From contig CAYJFA010000003.1 in NCBI GenBank assembly GCA_964369545.1, forward strand, positions 104,477 to 168,476: DNA of 64,000 nucleotides, read 5' to 3'. Made by a program: the position numbers and the translations under genes. Each line of letters begins with the position of its first letter. Position 1 is the first letter of the stretch. Positions 36,163-44,733 of this stretch are shown piece by piece. The notes beneath the pieces are model-generated. The model had not been told where the DNA came from, made no database searches, and saw only the letters and a program-made list of their open reading frames with translations. Source of the stretch: BNWE01 sp964369545. Lineage in GTDB: Bacteria; Pseudomonadota; Alphaproteobacteria; UBA3830.

Positions 36163-36855
36163 ATGGGACAAAAGATAAATCCGAATTCACTTCGTTTAGG
36201 GATTATTCGCAATTGGAGTTCTAATTGGTTTTCTAAAAACGGATATGCTGCTTTATTGCATCAGGATTACGAGATAAGAAAGTTTTTAAATGATAGGCTG
36301 AAAACAGCTGGAATTTCAAAGATTATCCTTGAAAGATTGGCAAAAAAGGTTGTGGTTACAATTCACACAGCTCGTCCTGGGGTTGTCATAGGTAAAAAGG
36401 GAAATGATATAGAGAAATTACGCACTGATTTGGCGACATTAGCTGGGTCTGATGTTGCGTTGAATATCGTTGAGGTTCGAAAGCCGGAAATCGATGCTAG
36501 ATTGGTAGCTGAGTCTATAGCTACCCAGATTGAAAAAAGAGTTGGATTTCGTAGGGCTGTAAAAAGAGCGATGCAGTCAACTTTGAGGTCTGGAGGATTA
36601 GGTATAAGAGTGAATTGTTCCGGGCGTCTCGGTGGAGCAGAAATTGCAAGAATGGAATGGTATAGAGAAGGACAGGTTCCATTGCATACTCTTAGAGCGG
36701 ATATAGATTATGGAATTTCCACTGCTCACACGACTTATGGAGCGGTTGGTATTAAAGTTTGGATTTATCGCGGTGAAATGTTTAATGCTAAGTCTGTATT
36801 TTTACCAAAACGAATTGGCGATAGATTGGAAAAACAAGATAGAAGCAAGGAATAA
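36163..36855 (+). CDS. rpsC: 30S ribosomal protein S3
   Basis: The 230-residue protein begins MGQKINPNSLRLGIIRNWSS. The KH-domain segment ARPGVVIGKKGNDIEKLRTDL and the C-terminal domain GLGIRVNCSGRLGGAEIARMEW, part of the mRNA entry helicase, are present. ATG 36163 is chosen over an upstream in-frame GTG inside rplV. Confidence 0.97.
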   Translation: MGQKINPNSLRLGIIRNWSSNWFSKNGYAALLHQDYEIRKFLNDRLKTAGISKIILERLAKKVVVTIHTARPGVVIGKKGNDIEKLRTDLATLAGSDVALNIVEVRKPEIDARLVAESIATQIEKRVGFRRAVKRAMQSTLRSGGLGIRVNCSGRLGGAEIARMEWYREGQVPLHTLRADIDYGISTAHTTYGAVGIKVWIYRGEMFNAKSVFLPKRIGDRLEKQDRSKE

Positions 36856-36858
36856 AAA

Positions 36859-37269
36859 ATGTTATCTCCAGCTAAAATGAAATTTAGAAAACATTTTAAA
36901 GGTAGGGTCAGCGGTACTGCTTCTCGTGGATATCGTTTAAGCTTTGGATCGTTTGGTTTGAAGGCGCTGGAGCCGGCTCGTGTAACAGCTGCTCAAATAG
37001 AATCAGCAAGGCGTGCTATCACTAGATGCATGAAGCGTGTCGGAAAAGTTTGGATAAGAGTATATCCTGACCTTCCTGTTTCTCAAAAACCTGCAGAAGT
37101 CAGAATGGGAAGCGGTAAAGGCAGTGTGGAGTATTGGGCTTGTAGGGTATATCCAGGTACAATTTTGTTTGAAATGGATGGCGTCGATGCTGAAATCGCT
37201 ACACAAGCATTGAAGTTGGCTTCTGCAAAACTGCCAATCCTTACCAAGATAGTTTCAAGAGGTGCTTGA
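36859..37269 (+). CDS. rplP: 50S ribosomal protein L16
   Basis: The 136-residue protein begins MLSPAKMKFRKHFKGRVSG and keeps RVTAAQIESARRAITRCMKR and PVSQKPAEVRMGSGKGSVEYWACRV. It helps to place the A-site tRNA. It ends overlapping the rpmC region by a few bases. Confidence 0.97.
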   Translation: MLSPAKMKFRKHFKGRVSGTASRGYRLSFGSFGLKALEPARVTAAQIESARRAITRCMKRVGKVWIRVYPDLPVSQKPAEVRMGSGKGSVEYWACRVYPGTILFEMDGVDAEIATQALKLASAKLPILTKIVSRGA

Positions 37270-37271
37270 TA

Positions 37272-37463
37272 ATGGCTAAAAAGAAAGTAGTTGAATCTGC
37301 GATTGCCGAATTAGAATCTGCGAAAATGGAAGCGATGAGGATTCGTTTTCGAAAGGTTTTAGGAGAGACGGTTCCGGCGCATACTATTAGAAATGTTCGT
37401 AAAAATATTGCGAGGTGTGTAAGATCGTTGAAAAATGATGAGATGAGAGGAAAAAATGCCTAA
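37272..37463 (+). CDS. rpmC: 50S ribosomal protein L29
   Basis: The 63-residue helical-hairpin protein begins MAKKKVVESAIAELESAKM. It ends with the typical KNIARCVRSLKNDEMRG. ATG 37272 is the best start, with GGTGCTTG upstream in rplP. L29 sits beside L23 at the tunnel exit. Its end overlaps rpsQ by 8 nt. Confidence 0.93.
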   Translation: MAKKKVVESAIAELESAKMEAMRIRFRKVLGETVPAHTIRNVRKNIARCVRSLKNDEMRGKNA

Positions 37464-37707
37464 GCGTATTTTAGAGGGTGTTGTGACCAGCAATGCTTGT
37501 GATAAAACAGTGACGGTTTTGGTTACAAGACGCGTTATGCATCCTAAATATAAAAAATATGTAAATATTACCAAAAAGTATCATGCTCATGATGAAAAAA
37601 ATGAGTGCAGTGTTGGTGAAAATGTTTCAATTTGCGAGACAAACCCAATATCTAAAACCAAATGCTGGATTGTGGTTAACGGCCAAGAAGTTGTTGGGAG
37701 TAACTAA
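37456..37707 (+). CDS. rpsQ: 30S ribosomal protein S17
   Basis: The 83-residue protein begins MPKRILEGVVTSNACDKTVTVLVTRRVMHPKYKKYV and keeps KKYHAHDEKNECSVGENVSICETNPISKTKCW, the OB-fold primary 16S-binding protein. GAGAGGAAA lies upstream within rpmC. Confidence 0.97.
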   Translation: MPKRILEGVVTSNACDKTVTVLVTRRVMHPKYKKYVNITKKYHAHDEKNECSVGENVSICETNPISKTKCWIVVNGQEVVGSN

Positions 37708-37709
37708 CA

Positions 37710-38078
37710 ATGATACAAATGCAATCACGTTTATCTGTTGCGGATAATTCAGGCGCTAAAGAAATTATGTGCATCAAAGTTCTTGGTGGTGCTGGTCGCA
37801 GGTATGCAAGAGTTGGGGATATAATTATTGCTTCCGTAAAAGATGCTATTCCTAGAGGAAAAGTAAAAAAAGGTGACGTTATACAAGCTGTGGTCGTTAG
37901 AACAGCTTCTTCTATTTATCGTAAGGATGGAAGTGTTATTCGTTTTGATAAAAACGCAGCGGTAATTATTAATAAACAAGGTGAGCCGATTGGAACACGT
38001 GTTTTTGGTCCGGTAACGAGAGAATTGCGTGCGAAAAATATGATGAAGATTATTTCGTTAGCTCCGGAGGTGCTATAG
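37710..38078 (+). CDS. rplN: 50S ribosomal protein L14
   Basis: The 122-residue protein is canonical (MIQMQSRLSVADNSGAKEIMCIKVLGG, IGDIIIASVKDAIPRGKVKKGDV-like segment, GTRVFGPVTRELRAKN). L14 binds 23S rRNA at the subunit interface and the silencing factor RsfS. It is 2 nt after rpsQ. Confidence 0.97.
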   Translation: MIQMQSRLSVADNSGAKEIMCIKVLGGAGRRYARVGDIIIASVKDAIPRGKVKKGDVIQAVVVRTASSIYRKDGSVIRFDKNAAVIINKQGEPIGTRVFGPVTRELRAKNMMKIISLAPEVL

Positions 38079-38079
38079 G

Positions 38080-38391
38080 ATGGAAAAATGGCGTATCAAA
38101 AAAGGTGATATGGTTCAGGTTATCACCGGAAAAGATAAGGGCGCAAAGGGAGAAATTCTTAGCGTGGAGAGGGAAGAGAAAAGAGTGATTGTTAAGGGCG
38201 TAAATGTTGTCACGAGACATCAAAAGCCTTCGATGAACAATCCTGGCGGACTCATTAAAAAAGAGAAATCAATACATGCATCGAATGTCATGTTGGTAGA
38301 TTCTTCTGATGATAAGCCTACTCGTGTCGGGATGAAAATGGCCGATGGTAAGAAGGTGCGTGTTTCAAAGCGTACTGGTTCTGTAATTTAA
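38080..38391 (+). CDS. rplX: 50S ribosomal protein L24
   Basis: The 103-residue KOW protein (KKGDMVQVITGKDKGAKGEILSV near residue 5) keeps GVNVVTRHQKPSMNNPGGLIKKEKSIHASNVMLVD. It starts large-subunit assembly. ATG 38080 follows GGAGGTGC, one base after the rplN stop. Confidence 0.96.
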   Translation: MEKWRIKKGDMVQVITGKDKGAKGEILSVEREEKRVIVKGVNVVTRHQKPSMNNPGGLIKKEKSIHASNVMLVDSSDDKPTRVGMKMADGKKVRVSKRTGSVI

Positions 38392-38408
38392 AAAGACGTG
38401 AGATTAAC

Positions 38409-38948
38409 ATGGCTCGTTTAAAAGAACTTTATTTTAAAACAGTTGTTCCGCAGCTTAGAAAAGAATTGAAATTTTCTAATGATATGGAAGTTCCTAGATT
38501 TGAAAAAATTGTTATTAATATGGGAATGGGTGAGGCTGTAGCTGATAGCAAGTATATCAAACAAGCAATTGAGGAATTAACTGCGATTGCCGGTCAGAAA
38601 GCTGTTCCTACAACTGCTCGTAAATCGATTGCGGGATTTAAACTTCGTGAAGGTCAAAAAATCGGTGCGATGGTGACTCTTCGCAAAGACAGAATGTATG
38701 AATTTCTTGATCGTTTAATCAACATTGCCCTTCCGCGGGTTAGAGATTTTAGAGGACTTCCGAAAAAATCTTTTGATGGAAATGGAAATTATTCGTTTGG
38801 CATTAAAGAGCAGATAGTATTTCCGGAAATTGCAGTAAGCAACGTTGAAAATATACACGGTATGAACATTGTTATTGTTACTAATACTTCCAATAACGCG
38901 CATGCGGTGGCGTTGTTGAAAGCGTTTAATTTTCCGTTTGTTTTATAG
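38409..38948 (+). CDS. rplE: 50S ribosomal protein L5
   Basis: The 179-residue protein has KIVINMGMGEAVADSKYIKQA, PTTARKSIAGFKLREGQKIGAMVTLR and FGIKEQIVFPEI. It binds 5S rRNA and contacts the P-site tRNA. The ribosome-binding site is weak (GTGAGATTA). Normal length. Confidence 0.97.
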   Translation: MARLKELYFKTVVPQLRKELKFSNDMEVPRFEKIVINMGMGEAVADSKYIKQAIEELTAIAGQKAVPTTARKSIAGFKLREGQKIGAMVTLRKDRMYEFLDRLINIALPRVRDFRGLPKKSFDGNGNYSFGIKEQIVFPEIAVSNVENIHGMNIVIVTNTSNNAHAVALLKAFNFPFVL

Positions 38949-38964
38949 TAGAGGATATTAAGGA

Positions 38965-39270
38965 ATGGCTCGTAAAAGCAGTATGGAATCCGCAAAAAGA
39001 ATTCGCAAAAGCGTAGAATCTAAAAAAGCGAAACGTACAGAATTAAAAACTTTGATTATGAATAGAATTTTGGCGCCGGAGGAACGTTTTGCGGCTCAGT
39101 TGAGATTAGCAGCTATGCCAAGAACTTCTTCTTCGACAAGAATTCGTAATCGTTGCATGATAACTGGTCGTGCGCGTGGTGTTTATAGGAAATTCAATAT
39201 TTCCCGCATTATGCTAAGAGAAATGGCTGCCGAAGGATTAATTCCTGGCGTTCGTAAGGCGAGTTGGTAA
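38965..39270 (+). CDS. rpsN: 30S ribosomal protein S14 (zinc-free long form)
   Basis: The 101-residue protein is the long S14 form without the CxxC zinc motif. It ends GRARGVYRKFNISRIMLREMAAEGLIPGVRKASW. MARKSSMESAKRIRK is the start, after AGAGGATATTAAGGA. S14 is a head-assembly protein. Confidence 0.96.
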   Translation: MARKSSMESAKRIRKSVESKKAKRTELKTLIMNRILAPEERFAAQLRLAAMPRTSSSTRIRNRCMITGRARGVYRKFNISRIMLREMAAEGLIPGVRKASW

Positions 39271-39284
39271 GGAGAGAAAATATT

Positions 39285-39677
39285 ATGATGACCGATCCTA
39301 TTTCAGATATGCTTGCAAGAATTAAAAACGCTTGCCAACGATATTTTGAAACAGTTGATATCCCATCATCCAAAATTAAGGCAGGAATTTTACGTGTCTT
39401 AGAGAGAGAAGGCTATATCAATGGTTTCAGAGAGATTGTAAAAGACGATCGTGATTTTTTAAGGGTTACTCTGAGATATTATGAGGGGAAATCTGTTATA
39501 AAAAATCTTGATAGAGTTTCTAAACCAAGCCGCAGAGTTTATTCCAAGTTGAAGAAGATTTCAAATGTGTTCAACGGTTTTGGAATCTATATTTTGTCAA
39601 CTTCGAAAGGCATTATGTCTGACGCGGAAGCGAAGGAAAACAATGTCGGCGGTGAAGTTTTGTGTAAGGTATTCTAA
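39285..39677 (+). CDS. rpsH: 30S ribosomal protein S8
   Basis: The 130-residue protein begins MMTDPISDMLARIKNACQR and has SSKIKAGILRVLEREGYINGF and the C-terminal GIYILSTSKGIMSDAEAKENNVGGEVLCKVF. It binds the central domain of 16S rRNA. ATG 39285 has GGAGAG upstream; an in-frame start inside rpsN was rejected. Confidence 0.96.
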   Translation: MMTDPISDMLARIKNACQRYFETVDIPSSKIKAGILRVLEREGYINGFREIVKDDRDFLRVTLRYYEGKSVIKNLDRVSKPSRRVYSKLKKISNVFNGFGIYILSTSKGIMSDAEAKENNVGGEVLCKVF

Positions 39678-39678
39678 A

Positions 39679-40212
39679 ATGTCTAGAATTGGAAAACATC
39701 CTATTAATATTCCCGCCGGTGTAAGCGTAACATTTAATGAGGGGCTTTTAGTCGGAAAAGGGAAAAACGGGCAATTTGAGTTTAAAGTAAATGATAGTGT
39801 TGAGACACAATTATCCGATGGTAAAATTATTTTTAAGCCGGCCAATGATGGAAAGGTTGCGAGATCCATGTGGGGAACATGTCGTGCGATCGTTGCAAAA
39901 GCAGTCGCTGGATTATCGGATCTTTTTATAAAAAAAGTGACATTGGTTGGGGTTGGATATAAGTCAAGCATTCAAGGAAAAAATCTCGTATTGCAGCTTG
40001 GATTTAGTCACGATGTGGTTTTTGAAATTCCTGATGATCTAAAAATTATCTGCGAGACTCCTACAGTAGTTGCTGTTTCTGGCGCTGATAGACAGCGGGT
40101 TGGCGAGATTATAAAAAGACTTCAAAAATATAGAGTTCCTGAGCCGTATAAAGGTAAAGGAGTAATTATTGAGGGGCAATATGTATATCGTAAAGAAGGA
40201 AAGAAGAAGTAG
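39679..40212 (+). CDS. rplF: 50S ribosomal protein L6
   Basis: The 177-residue protein begins MSRIGKHPINIPAGVSV and ends with the signature QRVGEIIKRLQKYRVPEPYKGKGVIIEGQYVYRKEGKKK. It has two related alpha/beta halves. The open frame reaches 38 codons into rpsH, but the family start is ATG 39679, one base after the rpsH stop. Confidence 0.97.
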   Translation: MSRIGKHPINIPAGVSVTFNEGLLVGKGKNGQFEFKVNDSVETQLSDGKIIFKPANDGKVARSMWGTCRAIVAKAVAGLSDLFIKKVTLVGVGYKSSIQGKNLVLQLGFSHDVVFEIPDDLKIICETPTVVAVSGADRQRVGEIIKRLQKYRVPEPYKGKGVIIEGQYVYRKEGKKK

Positions 40213-40214
40213 CT

Positions 40215-40574
40215 ATGTCCAGATTTAGTAAAAATTTCAGACGTAGAGCAAGTAGAGTTCGTTACAAAGCTCGTTGTAAGTCTTTTGATAAACCAAGATT
40301 ATCAGTTTTTAGATCAGAACGTCATATTTATGCTCAAATAATTGATGATTCGTGCGGAAAAACACTATGTACTGCTTCTACTCTAGATAAAAATTTTAGA
40401 GGATCCGAAAAATCCGCGAATTGCGAAGCGGCAGCTAAAGTTGGATCGATGATTGCGGGAAAAGCTGTCGAAGCTGGTATAAAAGAAGTAATTTTTGATC
40501 GTGGCGGCTGTAATTATCATGGAAGAGTGAAGGCTCTTGCTGATGGTGCGCGTAGTGCTGGATTGTTATTTTAA
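40215..40574 (+). CDS. rplR: 50S ribosomal protein L18
   Basis: The 119-residue protein has RRASRVRYKARCKSFDKPRLSVFRSERHIYAQIIDD and ends FDRGGCNYHGRVKALADGARSAGLLF, all L18 signatures. It binds 5S rRNA with L5. Start ATG 40215, 2 nt after rplF. Confidence 0.97.
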   Translation: MSRFSKNFRRRASRVRYKARCKSFDKPRLSVFRSERHIYAQIIDDSCGKTLCTASTLDKNFRGSEKSANCEAAAKVGSMIAGKAVEAGIKEVIFDRGGCNYHGRVKALADGARSAGLLF

Positions 40575-40585
40575 GGAATAATGTA

Positions 40586-41098
40586 ATGAGTCGTGAAGAA
40601 ACAGCTTACATTGAAAAACTTGTTGCGATAAATCGTGTTGCTAAAGTTGTTAAAGGCGGAAAAAGATTTGCGTTTTCGGCGTTGGTGATTGTTGGCGATG
40701 GCAAGGGAAAAGTTGGATATGCTACCGGAAAAGCGAGAGAAGTTGCAGATGCTGTAAAAAAGGCTACTGATAGAGCAAAAAAGGTCATGATCAGAATTCC
40801 TATGAGAGAGAGCCGCACATTGCATCATGATGTTGTTGGAAGATTTGGGGCTGGTAAAGTGATACTACGTTCTGCGGTTGCTGGTACTGGGATTATTGCT
40901 GGCGGAGCTATGAGATCTATCTTTGAAGCATTAGGAATACAAGATATCGTTAGTAAATCTCTGGGGTCTGCTAACCCTGGAAACATGGTAAGAGCTACAT
41001 TTGATGCATTGGTATCAACTGTATCTCCAAGATATATTGCAAGCAAGCGCGGTAAAAAAGTCGGCGAAATTACATCTCGTCGTGCGGTAGTGAAATAG
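40586..41098 (+). CDS. rpsE: 30S ribosomal protein S5
   Basis: The 170-residue protein begins MSREETAYIEKLVAINRVAKVVKGGKRFAFSALVIVGDGKGKVG, with the double-stranded RNA-binding-like S5 domain, and continues GKVILRSAVAGTGIIAGGAMRSIFEALGIQDIVSKS. S5 forms part of the mRNA entry helicase. It starts 11 nt after rplR. Confidence 0.97.
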   Translation: MSREETAYIEKLVAINRVAKVVKGGKRFAFSALVIVGDGKGKVGYATGKAREVADAVKKATDRAKKVMIRIPMRESRTLHHDVVGRFGAGKVILRSAVAGTGIIAGGAMRSIFEALGIQDIVSKSLGSANPGNMVRATFDALVSTVSPRYIASKRGKKVGEITSRRAVVK

Positions 41099-41108
41099 AA
41101 GGTGAGTG

Positions 41109-41318
41109 ATGGCTAAAGCTGAGACAAATGCAAAATCATCAAAAAAGTTGTGTATAAAACAAATTGGAAGCAGTATAGGATGTGAGAAATCTCAGATTCA
41201 GAGTTTAAGAGGTCTCGGCCTCGGTAAAATAGGTAGAACAGTTACTTTGGATGATAATAATTGCATTAGAGGATTGGTCAGAAAAGTATCTCATATAATA
41301 AAAGTAGAGGAAGCATAA
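41109..41318 (+). CDS. rpmD: 50S ribosomal protein L30
   Basis: The 69-residue protein keeps the L30 core (LCIKQIGSSIGCEKSQIQSLRGLGLGKIGRTVTLDDN) preceded by about ten extra polar residues. Start ATG 41109 has AGGTGAGTG upstream. Its stop overlaps the rplO start by one base. Confidence 0.93.
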   Translation: MAKAETNAKSSKKLCIKQIGSSIGCEKSQIQSLRGLGLGKIGRTVTLDDNNCIRGLVRKVSHIIKVEEA

Positions 41319-41785
41319 TGAGTAGTTTAGGATTAAACAACCTAAAACGCCGGAATGGAATAGATACCAAGGCTCTTGGAAGAGGTATTGGTTCCGGATG
41401 CGGTAAGACTTGTTCCTATGGCCATAAGGGTGGAAAAGCTCGTTCAGGACGTGGAAAAGTCTCTTGGTTTGAAGGCGGGCAGATGCCTATTTATAGAAGA
41501 CTTCCAAAAAGGGGCTTTGTGTCCATGAAGAATAAACCTTGCATCGCATGCGTTAATTTAACGACTTTGCAGAGGTTGTGTGACGAAAAAGTTCTTTCTG
41601 TGAATCAGGATGTAAATATAGAAACTCTAAAAGCCGCTAATGTGGTAAGAGATAATATCTGCACCGTACGTTTACTCGCGAAAGGCGATCTAAAAACAGC
41701 GTTAAATATTTCTATAGCTTATGCGTCAGAGGCTGCTATTCGTATTATAGAAGCGGCTGGAGGTAAGGTACAGATTCTTGCATAA
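41318..41785 (+). CDS. rplO: 50S ribosomal protein L15
   Basis: The 155-residue protein has LGRGIGSGCGKTCSYGHKGGKARSGRGKVSWFEGGQMPIYRRLPKRGF, with the glycine-rich loop buried in 23S rRNA, and ends with the EAAGGKVQIL strand. Late-assembly large-subunit protein, before secY. Confidence 0.97.
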   Translation: MSSLGLNNLKRRNGIDTKALGRGIGSGCGKTCSYGHKGGKARSGRGKVSWFEGGQMPIYRRLPKRGFVSMKNKPCIACVNLTTLQRLCDEKVLSVNQDVNIETLKAANVVRDNICTVRLLAKGDLKTALNISIAYASEAAIRIIEAAGGKVQILA

Positions 41786-41876
41786 TAGAGAATTGTTGCT
41801 ATCTGTTACTGTAATTAATAGTCGTGTGATAAAATGATTCATCATTGATCTGTTTTATTGAGAAGGTATTTGTAGA

Positions 41877-43202
41877 ATGGCGTTAGATTCTTTTTTTAGT
41901 CAAGGATTTAGCTCAGAGGCGTTTTCAAAAGCTTCTGACCTAAAGAAAAGAATTTTTTTTACTTTAGTGGCTCTTTTTATTTATAGAATTGGTACTTACG
42001 TTCCACTTCCGGGTCTTGACCCTGCAATCATAGAAGAATTAGCAAAAAAACATCTTTCTGGATCTGGGCTTTTAGGAATGTTCAATATGTTTTCCGGTGG
42101 TGCATTAAGCCGCATGACTATTTTTGCACTTAATCTTATGCCTTATATTTCGGCTAGTATTATTATTCAATTGTTTACTATGATTTCTCCTACTTTAGAA
42201 GCTTTGAAAAAAGAAGGAGAAACCGGAAGAAAAAAAATTAATCAGTATACAAGATACTTAACTATTTTCGTTGCCGGCTTTCAAGCTTATGGGATCAGTT
42301 TGTTTTTGATGAATATTCCAAATGGTCCAGTTGTGATTGGCGGTTTGTTTCCTGTGATTGCTGTTCCATCGTTAATTTGCGGTACTCTGTTTTTAGTGTG
42401 GTTGGGAGAGCAGATAACTTCCCGTGGTGTTGGTAACGGATCTTCTTTGCTGATATTTTCTGGTATCGTTGCTAATATGCCTGCAAGTATCGCCAATATT
42501 TTTGAACTTGGGCGCGCGGGCGCATTATCAGTATTTTCTGTTATAGTAATTTTTGCAGTAGCGGTGGGGGTAATTTTCTTTGTCGTTTATATGGAAAGAG
42601 CGCAGAGACGAGTAAGTATTCATTATCCTCAGAGGCAGGCTATGATGCAGCAAGGCAAGTCTCTTGATTCGAACCATTTGCCGCTGAAAATCAATTCTGC
42701 TGGAGTTATTCCTCCAATTTTTGCATATTCATTAATGTCATTGCCGATGATGTTAGCAAGTTTTGCACATACAGATAATGAGCTTGTATCGTCTATAGTG
42801 TCATTTTTTGGCAGAGGAGGAGTGTTATTTTCATTGACCTTAGTTGGTATGATCATATTCTTTTCGTTTTTCTATACGGCCGTTGTATTCAATCCAACGG
42901 AAACTGCGGATAATTTAAAGAAAGCGGGTGGATTTATTCCTGGGGTAAGGCCTGGACAGGCAACTGCTGATTATTTGGATTATATTTTGACGAGATTGAC
43001 TGTAGTTGGTGCTTTGTATATGTCATTTGTTTGTATTCTGCCTGACATAATGAATGCGAAATTTGGTGTGCATTTTATTTTTGGCGGCACAGGGATTTTG
43101 ATTATAGTTGGAGTGACAATTGATACGATTTCTCAGGTTTACACACATATATTATCACATCAGTATCGAGGAGTTTTGAAAAAAGCAGGAAAAAAGAAAT
43201 GA
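41877..43202 (+). CDS. secY: preprotein translocase subunit SecY
   Basis: This 441-residue protein has ten hydrophobic helices. Motifs include RIGTYVPLPGLDP, MPYISASIIIQLFTM and YMERAQRRVSIHYPQRQ, and the C-terminal domain has FIPGVRPGQATADYLDYILTRLT. It forms the channel for the Sec pathway that would export the signal-peptide proteins listed here. An internal promoter may lie in the 91 bp upstream (TTACTG, 18 bp, TAAAAT). Confidence 0.97.
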   Translation: MALDSFFSQGFSSEAFSKASDLKKRIFFTLVALFIYRIGTYVPLPGLDPAIIEELAKKHLSGSGLLGMFNMFSGGALSRMTIFALNLMPYISASIIIQLFTMISPTLEALKKEGETGRKKINQYTRYLTIFVAGFQAYGISLFLMNIPNGPVVIGGLFPVIAVPSLICGTLFLVWLGEQITSRGVGNGSSLLIFSGIVANMPASIANIFELGRAGALSVFSVIVIFAVAVGVIFFVVYMERAQRRVSIHYPQRQAMMQQGKSLDSNHLPLKINSAGVIPPIFAYSLMSLPMMLASFAHTDNELVSSIVSFFGRGGVLFSLTLVGMIIFFSFFYTAVVFNPTETADNLKKAGGFIPGVRPGQATADYLDYILTRLTVVGALYMSFVCILPDIMNAKFGVHFIFGGTGILIIVGVTIDTISQVYTHILSHQYRGVLKKAGKKK

Positions 43203-43921
43203 CATGTTGTTGTAGGTGCACAAAAAATAATAATATAGATAAATGTAATGTAAAAACAGTAGTTCTTTTGGGAGCGCCAGGGTCTGGTAAAGGTACGATA
43301 GCACAACATTTGCTTGATAATTACAACGCAATTCATTTTTCTACTGGCAATTTGTTGCGAAATGAGGTAAAAAAGGATACCGCGATAGGTAAAGAAGTTA
43401 GTTCTATACTGAAAGCAGGCGGTTTGGTTAACGATGATATTGTTAATGCGGTTGTAGAATTTAATTTGTTACAAGCTTTCTCTGCTGATGGTATTATCTT
43501 ATTGGATGGTTATCCACGCACTGTAGATCAAGCGGAATTTTTAGATTCCATTAAGTCTCGAGAATTAGCCGCTTCAATTCGAGTTATAGAGATTGACGTA
43601 GATTATGAAGTTATTGTTTCCAGAATTGCAGGGCGCTTAGTGTGTACGGATTGCGGAGCTACGTTTCATTCTGCTAATTTGATGAAAGATGGCAAGTTGA
43701 ATACAATATGTTCGCGCTGCGGCGGAGATCTTACAAAAAGAGCAGATGATAAAGAAGAGATTGTTAGGAATAGATTGAAGGAATATATCGATATTACGCT
43801 TCCTGTTTCTAGATATTATGGAGATAGATTGTTAAAGGTTTCCGGTGATACTTCTCCGGAGATTGTAATGCAGAGTGTTGATAATATATTCTGTGATTTT
43901 GGAATAAAAAAGAGGAGATAA
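43199..43921 (+). CDS. adk: adenylate kinase with unusual Cys-rich N-terminal extension
   Basis: This 240-residue protein holds the kinase core: P-loop GAPGSGKGT (residues about 25-33), AMP-binding STGNLLRNEVKK, LLDGYPRTVDQAEFLD, and a zinc-type lid (CTDCGATFH...ICSRCGGDL). Typical Adk starts at the P-loop strand, but here about 17 residues with five cysteines (MTCCCRCTKNNNIDKC) precede it. No other in-frame start codon lies between ATG 43199, which overlaps the secY stop, and the P-loop. It sits between secY and rpsM as in alphaproteobacteria. Confidence 0.93.
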   Translation: MTCCCRCTKNNNIDKCNVKTVVLLGAPGSGKGTIAQHLLDNYNAIHFSTGNLLRNEVKKDTAIGKEVSSILKAGGLVNDDIVNAVVEFNLLQAFSADGIILLDGYPRTVDQAEFLDSIKSRELAASIRVIEIDVDYEVIVSRIAGRLVCTDCGATFHSANLMKDGKLNTICSRCGGDLTKRADDKEEIVRNRLKEYIDITLPVSRYYGDRLLKVSGDTSPEIVMQSVDNIFCDFGIKKRR

Positions 43922-43924
43922 TTT

Positions 43925-44302
43925 GTGGCTCGTATAGCTGGTGTCAACTTACCTGATAAAAAACGTGTTGAGTTTGCTTTAAGGTATATTTATGGGATAG
44001 GTCCTACTCGTTCCTCTCTTATTTGTCGGGAATTGGGTATTCCTGATTCAAAAAGAGTCTTTGAGCTTTCTGATGATGAAGTCTTAAAAATTCGTGAGTT
44101 CATTGATAGAGATTATCAAGTTGAAGGAGATTTAAGGCGCGTAGTAGCAATGGGGATCAAGAGATTAATGGATCTTGGCTGTTATAGGGGATTGAGGCAT
44201 CGTAAGGGATTACCGGTTCATGGTCAAAGGACTCACACTAATGCTAGAACAAGAAAAGGGAAAGCAAGGGCAATTCCAGGTAAGAAAAAAGTAACAAAGT
44301 AA
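43925..44302 (+). CDS. rpsM: 30S ribosomal protein S13
   Basis: The 125-residue protein uses a GTG start and begins MARIAGVNLPDKKRVEFALRYIYGIG. It ends with RKGLPVHGQRTHTNARTRKGKARAIPGKKKVTK, the tail that contacts tRNA. RBS AGAGGAG. Confidence 0.97.
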   Translation: MARIAGVNLPDKKRVEFALRYIYGIGPTRSSLICRELGIPDSKRVFELSDDEVLKIREFIDRDYQVEGDLRRVVAMGIKRLMDLGCYRGLRHRKGLPVHGQRTHTNARTRKGKARAIPGKKKVTK

Positions 44303-44314
44303 GAGGTTAGCGTT

Positions 44315-44707
44315 ATGGCTTACAAAAACGCACAAAAATTAAAGAAAAAAGATAGAAAAAATATTGTAAATGGAGTTGCACACATTAATGCGACATTTAA
44401 CAATACTACGATTACGATTACTGACGTTCATGGCAATACAATTGCTTGGGGTTCTGCAGGCAGCTTAGGTTTTAAGGGATCCCGTAAATCCACTCCATAT
44501 GCAGCTCAGATGGCAGCCGATAAAGCGGCAGCAAAGGCGATTGAGCATGGTTTAAAAAATGTTGATGTCGAAATTCTTGGTCCTGGGTCCGGAAGGGAAT
44601 CTGCTTTAAGAACATTTCAATCTTTAGGTTTAGTGGTTGGTTGTATAAGGGATGTAACTCCTATTCCACATAACGGATGTAGGCCGCCTAAGCGTAGAAG
44701 AGTTTAG
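44315..44707 (+). CDS. rpsK: 30S ribosomal protein S11
   Basis: The 130-residue protein has GVAHINATFNNTTITITDVHGNTIAWGSAGSLGFKGSRKSTPYAAQ and ends RDVTPIPHNGCRPPKRRRV, the platform S11 signature. RBS AGAGGTTAG. It is 12 nt after rpsM. Confidence 0.97.
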   Translation: MAYKNAQKLKKKDRKNIVNGVAHINATFNNTTITITDVHGNTIAWGSAGSLGFKGSRKSTPYAAQMAADKAAAKAIEHGLKNVDVEILGPGSGRESALRTFQSLGLVVGCIRDVTPIPHNGCRPPKRRRV

Positions 44708-44733
44708 TATAATAATAAAAAAAGAGGATTACG

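Noticed and set aside
39565..39678. Long N-terminal extension of L6
   Set aside because: Lies within rpsH in another frame; family start is ATG 39679.
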